DNA from: Peredibacter starrii
Lineage (GTDB): Bacteria > Bdellovibrionota > Bacteriovoracia > Bacteriovoracales > Bacteriovoracaceae
Direction: 5' to 3'
Assembly: GCF_034259205.1 (NCBI RefSeq)
Contig: NZ_CP139487.1
Coordinates: 1 to 64,000 of the forward strand
DNA length: 64,000 bases
Position numbers and translations under genes: made by a program. Positions 43,309-51,800 of the stretch are shown here, one piece after another. Positions within the stretch are counted from its first letter, which is position 1; each line of letters opens with the position of its first letter. The notes beneath the pieces are model-generated. The model was not told the origin of the DNA, did no database searches, and saw only the letters and a list, made by a program, of their open reading frames with translations.

Positions 43309-44297
43309 CAGGACTCTCCCTCGGTGTCGTAAGGCATTTTTAAATCGTAAGCATCAAGACCTTCATCTTTTAGATACCTCACGATGGCGTCTGTATTTCC
43401 GTGAGTAAAATAGACTTTCTTGCATCCCGTTTCTTTGACCGTTCTAAGAAGCGAGGGCCAGTCAGCGTGATCGGAAATGACGAATCCTCTTTCATAACCT
43501 TTTCTTCTGCGATTTCCCCGAAGCCGCATCCATCCTGAAGCGAATGCTACTTTCTTGGGAGAAAGACGTTTATTCCAACTTGAACCAAGTGCAGATGGAG
43601 GACAGAGAATCATCGCTCCTTCAAACTTCTCTTTACTCTCCAGGGGAACTTTTTTTACATTCGGCCAAATAAGTCCCGTCTTTTCATAACAGTGATTAAG
43701 TTCATCGACGGTTCCATGCACCCAGATCGTTTCATCAGTGAGCTCCCGAAGGCCCGCAATAATTCTTTGCGCCTTCCCCAAAGCATAACAACAAAGGACC
43801 GAGTTAAAGCCTTCCTCGCGGTTTTTCATCCACCAGGCAAGGATCTCCTTCATTTCATTTTGAAAATCGGGCCAGCGATAAACCGGAAGTGCAAAGGTTG
43901 CCTCAGAAATAAAAACATCACAGGGAAGAACTTCGAAAGGTTCACAGGTTGGATCATAGTCACGCTTAAAATCTCCCGTGAAGACCCAAACCTCATCTTC
44001 GTACTGAATCCGTACTTGCGAAGAACCAAGAATGTGACCTGCTGGATGAAGACTTACATCAACATCTCCCATCCGAAAGGTCTCGCCATAAGGATGAGTT
44101 TCAATGGGAACTTCGCCCATGCGCTTTCTTAAAATGTGTTCTGATTCATTGACGGCAATATAGCGATTCATGCCCCAATGTGCGTGATCGCCATGAGCAT
44201 GAGTAATGAGGGCGGTCTCCACTTTTTCCCATGGATCAATGTAGAAGTCTCCGAGAGCGCAATAAAGACCTTTATTGGTCAGTTGCAAGAGTTCCAT
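43308..44297 (-). CDS. Ligase-associated metallo-beta-lactamase-fold exonuclease
   Basis: A 329-residue beta-CASP/metallo-beta-lactamase nuclease of the TIGR04122 type, related to Artemis and SNM1. The metal motif is THAHGDHAHWG, followed by HPAGHILGSSQV, VFTGDF and, near the end, ISDHADW and YFTHGN. It is the first gene of the four-gene repair operon, which also encodes ligase, helicase and phosphoesterase. I infer that it trims DNA ends before sealing. Its start has no long leader, and about 59 bases separate it from the next minus-strand gene upstream. Confidence 0.92.
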   Translation of the reverse strand: MELLQLTNKGLYCALGDFYIDPWEKVETALITHAHGDHAHWGMNRYIAVNESEHILRKRMGEVPIETHPYGETFRMGDVDVSLHPAGHILGSSQVRIQYEDEVWVFTGDFKRDYDPTCEPFEVLPCDVFISEATFALPVYRWPDFQNEMKEILAWWMKNREEGFNSVLCCYALGKAQRIIAGLRELTDETIWVHGTVDELNHCYEKTGLIWPNVKKVPLESKEKFEGAMILCPPSALGSSWNKRLSPKKVAFASGWMRLRGNRRRKGYERGFVISDHADWPSLLRTVKETGCKKVYFTHGNTDAIVRYLKDEGLDAYDLKMPYDTEGES

Positions 44298-44356
44298 TCA
44301 CTCATTTTATCAACGAGTAAATTACTTCACGAGAAACGAGAGTTGGGCAAAGCGAG

Positions 44357-44959
44357 TTACTTGGTCTTCAAGCGATAAGGCATTTTGGTTTGTGGATCAA
44401 TCGCACTAGAAGTTGGCGAGATTGGTAATCTTTGACCGTCTGCAGTCATCCAAATGTTGACCTGACTTGCTGCAGGTACATATAAGAAATCCACCAAACG
44501 ATTGGCAATTTGAGCTTCTAACTTTGAGATATCGAGAACCGAGTCACCAGCGCGGTAGAAGTGACCATCTTTCAATGCAAACGTAATTGGACGATTCATT
44601 TGTCCCGCCCACCCTACTGCGTACTGAGCGTCAGTAAATGTGAGTCGAAGTTCAGACATACAGCCAGGATTAGAACGAAATCTTCCATCTAGCTTCATCG
44701 AAGAGGTTTTAGAGTGTGAGATCTTGATTTGATTTTTTTTAATCGCGATTGGCAGAGAAATAACTTCGTCTTTTACATGAAACTCTGAGGAATCTCCCCA
44801 AACCAGCTTCTCGTAACGGCAGCTTAACAACAATTCTGCCTTTAAGTTGAAACGATTCTCGGGTGCTGAAAACTCTAACTCAAAGGGATGAACAAGAGTT
44901 GATTCCGAAAATGCGTTAAAAGAAAGAAGTAGGCAAAAGATTAAAAAGAATTTTCTCAT
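44357..44959 (-). CDS. Secreted hypothetical protein
   Basis: A 200-residue protein with a signal peptide (residues 1-18, ending AFS). The mature part has strands (FELEFSAPENRFNLKAEL), two cysteines (LSCRYEK and PGCMSEL) that may pair, and a C-terminal VNIWMTADGQRLPISP. I do not recognise it. It is encoded ten bases below mutY and may be co-transcribed with it. It probably works in the periplasm. Nothing points to a DNA repair function despite the neighbours. Confidence 0.65.
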   Translation of the reverse strand: MRKFFLIFCLLLSFNAFSESTLVHPFELEFSAPENRFNLKAELLLSCRYEKLVWGDSSEFHVKDEVISLPIAIKKNQIKISHSKTSSMKLDGRFRSNPGCMSELRLTFTDAQYAVGWAGQMNRPITFALKDGHFYRAGDSVLDISKLEAQIANRLVDFLYVPAASQVNIWMTADGQRLPISPTSSAIDPQTKMPYRLKTK

Positions 44960-44968
44960 TCTTTATTT

Positions 44969-46018
44969 TTATCTCGAGGCGTTTAATTTCGCCAAGGCCT
45001 TCAGCGTTGCTGTTGAGAAATTGGATTCCGCATCCCCTGTGGAGCGCCATTCTGATTTGTTGGCAAATGCGAGAGCTTTAAATTCTTTCTCACCCATCAG
45101 CAGAACACTGTTCTGAATTTTGTATTTAGTAATACCAGTTTTAAAAGTGAATAAAGGATCGGCCTTCGCTCCCTTCGGGAAACTTGGATACTGCTTCAAA
45201 GTTTTATCAGTGGTCGAGAGAATGAAAGTGGGAACTTCATACTGTCCTGAAAGCCACTCTTTCTCGCCCTTCTGATAAACCAGGACCTTATCTTTTTTCA
45301 TCACAAAAACTCTAAGAAGATGAAGTTCATGCTCTACAGCTTTTTTCTTTTCTTCGCCTTTCATCATGGGAATTGAAAGTGGCGTGCCTTCTTTAAACGC
45401 GAGACAATCTTTCTTAAGTGGACACAACTCACATGAGGCCTTGCGGGCCTGGCAGTAAGTGCGACCTAGATCCATCAACGCTTCATTCAGTTCTCTGAAA
45501 GAGAGCTTTTCGTTGAAGATCTTTTTATTCACAAACAGCGTCTGAATTTCTTTTTGAAGTTTTAGACCCTTTTCTGTTTTTAGATTCAAGAGACGAGCAA
45601 TCACGCGCTCAAGATTGGCATCAACTGCCAGAGCACGTTTGTCCATCCCAATTCCCACTAAAGCGTTTGCGGTATAAGGACCAATTCCCGGAATCTCCAT
45701 CAGGGCCTCAAGGTCATGGGGAAACTCTCCGCCATGATCTTTTGCGAGTGCTTCTGCAATTTTTTTCAAATTGCGTGCACGACGGTAATAACCCAGACCT
45801 TTCCACGCCACCAAGAGCTCATCCTCAGATGCGGATGCAAGACTCTTTAATGTAGGGAAACGAACGAGAAAGCGCTCAAAATGATTCTTCACAGTTCCCA
45901 CTGTCGTTTGCTGAAGCATGATCTCCGAAACCAGAGTGCGATACAACGAGCGATTTTGGCGCCAAGGTAATTGCGAGAACTCGGTCTTAGACCAAGAAAG
46001 AAGATTTTTGAGACTCAT
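44969..46018 (-). CDS. mutY: A/G-specific adenine glycosylase
   Basis: A 349-residue base-excision repair enzyme that removes A paired with 8-oxoG. Visible: SEIMLQQTTVGTV, the helix-hairpin-helix IPGIGPYTANALVGIG and the catalytic Asp in AVDANLERV. The iron-sulfur cluster site is C-x6-C-x2-C-x5-C in TYCQARKASCELCPLKKDC. The C-terminal domain is NUDIX/MutT-like (VFVMKKDKVLVYQKGEKEWLSGQYEVP). Length and domain order are normal. It lies 15 bases after a VWA protein gene, which looks like a chance neighbour. Confidence 0.95.
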   Translation of the reverse strand: MSLKNLLSWSKTEFSQLPWRQNRSLYRTLVSEIMLQQTTVGTVKNHFERFLVRFPTLKSLASASEDELLVAWKGLGYYRRARNLKKIAEALAKDHGGEFPHDLEALMEIPGIGPYTANALVGIGMDKRALAVDANLERVIARLLNLKTEKGLKLQKEIQTLFVNKKIFNEKLSFRELNEALMDLGRTYCQARKASCELCPLKKDCLAFKEGTPLSIPMMKGEEKKKAVEHELHLLRVFVMKKDKVLVYQKGEKEWLSGQYEVPTFILSTTDKTLKQYPSFPKGAKADPLFTFKTGITKYKIQNSVLLMGEKEFKALAFANKSEWRSTGDAESNFSTATLKALAKLNASR

Positions 46019-46033
46019 GTGGGGATTTTGGTA

Positions 46034-46813
46034 TTACTTACAGCTTTTGGCAAGAGAGTCAGCGAGCTCTACCATCTGCTTGGCAGTCAGAGGATCTTTA
46101 TCTCCACGAAGTTTCCCATGCTTACTCTCAATGTAGTCAGAGAATTCTTTGTGGAATTCGTAGATGTCTGTGATGATCACCAGTTTTTTTGCGTCCGAGC
46201 GCTCAATCCAATCCATCAGACGTTTATAATCATTCAGACCCTGATTGAGGCAGAGTGAATCCATACCACCAGCTTGCTTAATGGTGGTATCAAACATCAT
46301 GACGTTTACCTTCTGATTAAAACCACAAGATTCATCCAGCGCACGCACCAGACTCTTACGATGGCAACCACCACTGGCGTCCGAGAAATCAAATTCTCTC
46401 ATCGAAGAACTAGTATCGATCCAGAGATCAAGTTTTGCGACTTCAGGTTTGGCCTCTTTTTTGGCCTTGCCACAGAACACATCGAAATAATTTTTCGGAT
46501 CGCAATCAATCAATTCACGTTCTACAGATTTCCCTGCAGGAATAGACGGTCCTTCAGTCTCAATCTTCTTCGTCTCGACTGCTTCCTCTAAACCATTTTC
46601 TTTCTTATACAAACCAAATTGCGGATCGAAACAATAGTCACCCATCTCCTGGCATTCGAGAGCGGCGGTTGGGGCTCGGTAAACATATTGCGGACGATTC
46701 AAGAGATCTTCCAGAAGCGTGACTTTGGAATTTGAAACAAACCACACCTCAATGTCCTTAGGTGCGGCCATAACATTCATAGAGATTAGAAACAGAACCA
46801 GTAGGCGAATCAA
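46034..46813 (-). CDS. Secreted von Willebrand A-like protein
   Basis: A 259-residue protein with a signal peptide (residues 1-16, ending VMA). From about 125 it has a VWA-type domain: LWIDTSSSMREFDF carries the D-x-S-x-S metal site, then VNVMMFDTTIKQAG and KKLVIITDIYEF form the later strands. Cysteines are frequent (ALECQEMGDYC, DVFCGK, GGCHRK, SCGFN, SLCLN, SCK), so several disulfides are likely. The gene overlaps the XRE-regulator gene by four bases (ATGA), so both are made from one message. I infer a periplasmic adhesion or sensing module. Confidence 0.72.
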   Translation of the reverse strand: MIRLLVLFLISMNVMAAPKDIEVWFVSNSKVTLLEDLLNRPQYVYRAPTAALECQEMGDYCFDPQFGLYKKENGLEEAVETKKIETEGPSIPAGKSVERELIDCDPKNYFDVFCGKAKKEAKPEVAKLDLWIDTSSSMREFDFSDASGGCHRKSLVRALDESCGFNQKVNVMMFDTTIKQAGGMDSLCLNQGLNDYKRLMDWIERSDAKKLVIITDIYEFHKEFSDYIESKHGKLRGDKDPLTAKQMVELADSLAKSCK

Positions 46814-47385
46814 AATTCCATATTCCTTTGACGAATATATCTGAAAATCGCGTCCCCTAAATCCACAATCAGATCTCGATCGTTGGCATCCAGGTTCAGA
46901 AAGTCATTTAAGTAACCCTTCTGACGTGGAGACAAGGTCTCAAGCTTTTCCTTCATTGTGAGGTCAGTTCTTGTATTAGAAACTGATGAGCCCTCACCGA
47001 AAGGCATCTGCTGCTTCTTTCCGCCCACATTGATCGTCGCACTTGTCTTGCGGGTCTCATGAGCTTTCGGAGCTTCTTCACCGGCATTCTGATCGGAAGT
47101 TTTTTGATCTTTATAAAATTGAACCAGACGCTTGAACGTCTCAGTCGACTCCTCTTCCACTCCATCAATGATTTCGTGCAAAGGAATTCCAAGAGTCGCG
47201 ATGATATTGGCAACCAATTGCTCATCGACACTGCTGGTTTTGAGATTCAAGAAACGACTCATGGTGGAGATTCCCACGTTCATCATTTCTGATAGGTCTT
47301 TTTGAGTAAGTCCTCCGCGCAATTGCATATATTTACGAACAACAGCGAGGAAATTTTCTAAGAACTCTGGTGTAAAGCGGATCAT
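46810..47385 (-). CDS. XRE-family helix-turn-helix protein
   Basis: A 191-residue cytoplasmic protein. Residues 15-70 form a Cro/CI-type DNA-binding domain (LTQKDLSEMMNVGISTMSRFLNLKTSSVD). The middle is charged and probably flexible (about 90-140), and the C-terminal 40 residues look helical (LSPRQKGYLNDFLNLDANDRDLIVDLGDAI). The gene overlaps the secreted VWA gene downstream and is divergent from the pentapeptide-repeat gene, with 125 bases between them holding both promoters. It may control itself and both neighbours. Confidence 0.82.
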   Translation of the reverse strand: MIRFTPEFLENFLAVVRKYMQLRGGLTQKDLSEMMNVGISTMSRFLNLKTSSVDEQLVANIIATLGIPLHEIIDGVEEESTETFKRLVQFYKDQKTSDQNAGEEAPKAHETRKTSATINVGGKKQQMPFGEGSSVSNTRTDLTMKEKLETLSPRQKGYLNDFLNLDANDRDLIVDLGDAIFRYIRQRNMEF

Positions 47386-47510
47386 GGTCCACCCCCTTGA
47401 ATTCCTTATCGGTTTGCAAAATAGTTCCTTGATGCAATTTTATTGCTTGACGCAAATAGTCAATTGGCATATCATTGCACTCAGGAACAAAGCACCAAAT
47501 CGGAGGAGCC

Positions 47511-47948
47511 ATGTTCACACAAACTATTGAAATGACTCAATTAGTATCAAATGACAGCTACCAGCTGATTACGGACGAACAGCTAGCTGCCTCTGTGATC
47601 ACCTCCCAAATCCTGGCCGGCTCACGCATCCACATGAGCACCTACCGGCAAGTGGTTTTCTCCGAGTGCGTGTTCTATGCCTGCGAATTTCAAGGGGTTG
47701 TGTTCGAAAACTGTGTGTTTGAGAATTGCAGCTTCGAATTTTCACACCTTCGCAAGTGCAAGTTCAAGAATTGCAATTTCACAAATTGCACTTTTAAAGC
47801 CACTAGCTCAATAAATTCTAATTATGAAGACTGTGACCTAGATAAGGATATGTCTGATATGACTCAAACCGGCCGTAACCTGATTAGCTTCAGCCGCAAA
47901 GATGATTACACGACAGATATCTATATCGAATTGGCCATGGCCGCATAA
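47511..47948 (+). CDS. Cysteine-rich pentapeptide-repeat protein
   Basis: A 145-residue protein without a signal peptide. Residues 35-105 form pentapeptide repeats with Phe at the central position and very often Cys two residues before it, as in FSECVFYACEFQGVVFENC and KCKFKNCNFTNCTF, giving a ladder of cysteines on one face of a right-handed beta helix. The ends are not repetitive. Pentapeptide proteins can mimic DNA or serve as scaffolds; the role here is unknown. The ATG at 47511 follows GGAGG. A 26-residue membrane peptide gene follows after 17 bases. Confidence 0.8.
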   Translation: MFTQTIEMTQLVSNDSYQLITDEQLAASVITSQILAGSRIHMSTYRQVVFSECVFYACEFQGVVFENCVFENCSFEFSHLRKCKFKNCNFTNCTFKATSSINSNYEDCDLDKDMSDMTQTGRNLISFSRKDDYTTDIYIELAMAA

Positions 47949-47965
47949 ATAACAAGGAGACAGCA

Positions 47966-48046
47966 ATGAACCTGAGTTTTTACGGCCTAACTCTAATGAT
48001 TAACGTGTTTGGTTTGGCGGTTCTGATTAAGGCCTACGGAATTTAG
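47966..48046 (+). CDS. 26-residue hydrophobic membrane peptide
   Basis: A short gene starting at ATG 47966 with an excellent ribosome site (AAGGAG, seven bases before). The product is nearly all one membrane helix, with NLSFYGLTLMINVFGLAVLI at its core and KAYGI at the end. It lies 17 bases after the pentapeptide gene and before a strong terminator, so the two genes form an operon. No family is known to me. It could be a small membrane partner of its neighbour, or a toxin-like peptide. It is below the size that most annotation pipelines report. Confidence 0.6.
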   Translation: MNLSFYGLTLMINVFGLAVLIKAYGI

Positions 48047-48076
48047 CCAACCAATGTTCGAGATTCCTACCCAAAG

Positions 48077-48110
48077 AACCCTGAGGTGTGCGCGACACCT
48101 CGGGGTTTTT
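48077..48110 (+). terminator. Rho-independent terminator of the pentapeptide operon
   Basis: CCCTGAGGTGT and ACACCTCGGGG form an eleven-position stem (one T-G pair) with loop GCGCG, followed by TTTTTACTTTT. It ends the message of the pentapeptide and small-peptide genes. Confidence 0.9.
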
Positions 48111-48121
48111 ACTTTTAGGAC

Positions 48122-48142
48122 TAGTGATTAGTGATTAGTGAT
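48122..48142. repeat. Three tandem copies of a seven-base repeat at the lolA end
   Basis: TAGTGAT occurs three times in a row. On the minus strand it includes the last codons and the stop of lolA (ACT-AAT-CAC-TAA). A change in copy number would shift the frame and alter the last residues. Confidence 0.75.
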
Positions 48143-48736
48143 CTTAGCGTTTGCTGACGGCTTGTATTCGAAATTCCCTGGAGGAAAAGAAACATTCTCT
48201 TTGATATCGATCAGACGAATATTGGTCTTTGAACCATCCACTTTCGTAAGAATGATTTTCTCAAAGCCCTTCAATTCTTTAATCGACTTAGCGTCTTTAG
48301 CAGCTTGAAGCACAACTTCAGTAAAACCCATTTCTTTCTGGATCGTTTTCACGAAAGTCAGAGTCACTTCATTCTTATTGTACTTAGTTGTGAATAGCTT
48401 AGATTGCTCTACCCCATCTTTAACTGAATCAAGGAATTTGATGATCGGAAGGTTAGATGACTTCTGAATCGTCACTTGGTCCTTCTCTCCTTTCACAAAT
48501 GCCGGTTGGAACAGCCAGCTCTTCTGAGGATTAACCACAAACAGAGTCGGGTTCGGCTGAGTCACTTCAAAACGAAGGTGGCCCGGAAACTTGTAATCAA
48601 TTTTACCGAAGCTCTTACGCTCTTTTCCAGTCACTGACTTAAGAGTTTCTTCGTAATTAGCGCTGAATGAAGTGGGAACAAAGCTAGAGGCAAAAGAGAG
48701 AGTTGGGAGAAGTAATAGACCTAGAAGTAGTTTCAT
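48128..48736 (-). CDS. lolA: Outer-membrane lipoprotein carrier LolA
   Basis: A 202-residue periplasmic chaperone that takes lipoproteins from LolCDE to the outer membrane. It has a signal peptide (residues 1-17, ending SFA), the FSANYEETLKSVTGK-type start of the mature protein, GKIDYKFPGHLRFEVTQP, and LFVVNPQKSWLFQPAF, typical of LolA. The later LTFVKTIQ and ILTKVDGSKTNIRLIDI blocks also fit. I chose the ATG at 48736; another at 48742 is possible. It is 69 bases below smc. Its C-terminus is encoded by a seven-base tandem repeat. Several lipoproteins in this window need such a carrier. Confidence 0.82.
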   Translation of the reverse strand: MKLLLGLLLLPTLSFASSFVPTSFSANYEETLKSVTGKERKSFGKIDYKFPGHLRFEVTQPNPTLFVVNPQKSWLFQPAFVKGEKDQVTIQKSSNLPIIKFLDSVKDGVEQSKLFTTKYNKNEVTLTFVKTIQKEMGFTEVVLQAAKDAKSIKELKGFEKIILTKVDGSKTNIRLIDIKENVSFPPGNFEYKPSANAKITNH

Positions 48737-48805
48737 AATCATTCCATTGAAAAAAAGGGGAAAGCTTCCTCTTACTGAAGTCACTTTTCCCCTGTCCACA
48801 AACCT

Positions 48806-51800
48806 CTAATGGAGTTGAACTGAGACGGCCTTAGACACGCCTGGTTCCTGCATGGTCACCCCGTAAAGAGTGTCATTCAGTTCCATGGTTTTCTTATTAT
48901 GTGTAATCAAAATAAATTGTGATTCAGAACTCATCTCACGAAGAAGCTCGTTGAATCGACCAACGTTTGCATCATCAAGTGGAGCATCAACCTCATCAAG
49001 TAGACAGAATGGTGATGGCTTCACAAGGAAGATAGAGAAGATCAGAGACACTGCTGTCATCGCCTTCTCACCACCTGACATAAGAGTGATCGAAGTCATC
49101 TTCTTACCAGGAGGTTTTGCAGTAATTTCAACACCGCAGTCGATTGAATCAAGGTCACCAGTTACTTCAAGACGTGCTTCACCACCACCGAAGATGATAG
49201 GGAATACTTTCGAGAAGCGCTCGTTAACTTCGTTAAATGCTTCTTTGAAACGCTCTTTCGATTTTTCATCGATGTGTGCGATCGCAGTTTGTAGATCAAC
49301 CAATGACTTCTTCAGTTCTTCTTCCTGAGCTTTCAGGAAGTCATAACGAAGCTTCTGACGGTCGTAATCTTCGATTGCGGCCCAGTTGATTTCGCCAAGA
49401 CGGTTGAATTCAGATTTATAATCTTTGAATTTTTCTTTCGCTTCTTTGATCTGACCAGGGAAACGTTTTTCGAATTCGTATTCGATCGCTTCGATTTCCT
49501 TCGGACCATCTTCTGTTTCCATTATGTACATAGAAGATAGATCTTTAAGATCTGTGATCTTGTCTGATGTGATTTCAAGATGCTTCATCATAGTTGAACG
49601 AAGGTCGATCTTGTAACGCTCGAAGATGTCTTTCGCAAGAAGCTCTTCTTCCTGGATGATCTGAGAAGTCTTAAGTTCAAGCTCAACGTTCTCTTTCTCA
49701 ATCTTGTTGATACGAGAGTTGATTTCTTTAAGCTCTGATTCTTTTTCCTGCATAGAAAGAAGGATCTGTGCGATCTGATCTTTCAGAAGGTTAAGATAAG
49801 TTTCTTTTTCAGCAAGAACTTCGGCCTGATCGCGGTTAGAAGCTTCAACATTCTCCACTTCAACCTGAGCATTTTCGATTTCTGACTGGAAGTTATTAAG
49901 AAGCTCAAGGTTCGCTTCCTGCTTCTCACGGTAACGGTCAATTTGAGCGTTAACGTCTTCAATCTGAGATTTAAGAGAAGTTAGCTGCTGCTGGTAACTC
50001 TGAGCTTTCACTTTGAGTTCCATCATTTCATCGCGCTCATTCTCGAAGCTTACTTTAAGCTCAGAGTAACGATCTTCAATGTCTGCCACTTCAGAGGCAA
50101 GTTCTTTAACTTTGCCTTCGAACTCTTCCTTAGCATTAAGGATCTTCTCGTCCGCCTCGATGAGATCAAGACGAAGTTTAGAAGTCTCAGACTTACGATT
50201 CTGAAGAATCTGAAGTCTTTGTGAGTTAGAAGATTGGTTCGCCTCTTTAGACTCTAGGGCCGCTTTAGTAGCAGCGTATAGAGTGTTAATTTCGTTGAAC
50301 TCTTTGTTCTTTTCTTCAAGAGCTACACGCTTCTCAGCAAGTGTAGTTTCAAGTTGCATGATGTTGGTTTCAAGAATTGCAAGCTCAGCTTGTTTTTCTT
50401 CCAGCTCAACACCCATCTCCTGAATAAGGTTGTTACGTTGAACGATACCTTGAGCTTCAGAAGCTGAATCGTGGCGAACTCCGTAAACTACTGAGTTACC
50501 AACTTTTTTGATGAGAACTTTTCCATCCTTAGAAACAAGACCTTTAAATTGAATCTCGGGGTTAATGCGAGATGCAAGCTCCGTAGTTAAGTTCTCGACA
50601 ACAAAGAAACCATTAAGGATCTTTGATAATTTTTCAGCGTATTCTTGATTGTTGATACGAACGATATCAACCAGGGCCTTCATGTTCTGGCAGCCTTGAG
50701 TTTCTAAACGTCCGATTGACTCTTGAGAAATCGTCGCTTCCTGTGGCCATAGAAGGTCAACAGTCGCGTTGAAATCTGTCATAAGATTAGCGAATGCTTC
50801 TTTACCAGATGTAGCAAGAACCACGTCCAGAGATTCGCCAATAAGTTGCTCAACCGCTACCGCGTACTCAGGATCACACTCGATAAGTTTACCAAGTACT
50901 TCCAGAGAACCATCGTTAACTTTTTGAACTAGTTCTACAGCACCAGCACGACGGCCTTCTGCTGAGTTATTGATCTCGATAAGAGAGTTACGTTTTGACT
51001 CAAGCTGAATAACGGCGCGAGATAGCTCACGGAATTTTACGTCACTTGCTTTAAGTTCATTATTGATTGTTTCAACTTCTTCTTTAAGGGCCGGAAGGGC
51101 CGCTTTAAGTTCTTCAACTTTTGCGCCTGAAGATTTAACAGTCGCGCGATCTTTCATAAGATCATCAGTGAAGTTTGAAGTGCTCTTTTCGAGCGTTTCA
51201 ATTTCTGATGTTAAGTCTTGAAGAAGACGTGAGTATTCTTCAAGTTTAGAAGAGTTCTTGAAGGCCTCGTTATCAAGGCTTTGGAACTTTTCTTTCGAAG
51301 CGTTCAGGTCACGGCGCTTTTCATTAAGTTCTTCTTCAAGGTCGAACATTTGAGACTTAAGAATCTCAACTTTTTCCTCAAGGGAAGAGAAGTCCATCTG
51401 CTCGTAGTTGTTTGCTTCAAGATCAGCAAGCTGAGCAGTAAGAGCTTCAAGGCGCTCTGAACGTTTCTCAATATCAACGTTAAGCTCTTCGTTCTCACGA
51501 TTTGCGCGGTCGATTTGTTTTTCTTTATCGATAAGAGACTTCTTAAGGTGCTTCACTCTTTCTTCAGAAGCAGCAAGTTGCTTCGAGTGATCGTTGAAAT
51601 CGTCCTGAGCGACATCGATTTTTTCCATCATGTCGGTCTTCTGGATTTTTTCATCTTCTAGAAGAAGATCAACCTGAGACTTACGAAGAGTAAGGTTCTC
51701 ATGCTCAACCTGACGAGAGGCAAGCATAGAGTCTGCGTTGACGAAGTCTTGAAGGTAGTCGTGCTCACGGTGAGATTCAACGATAAGCTCATACTTCTTG

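Noticed and set aside
48870-49328. A 152-codon Ser-rich frame on the plus strand opposite smc
   Set aside because: It is the reverse reading of the conserved SMC head region; composition reflects the SMC codons and not a protein.
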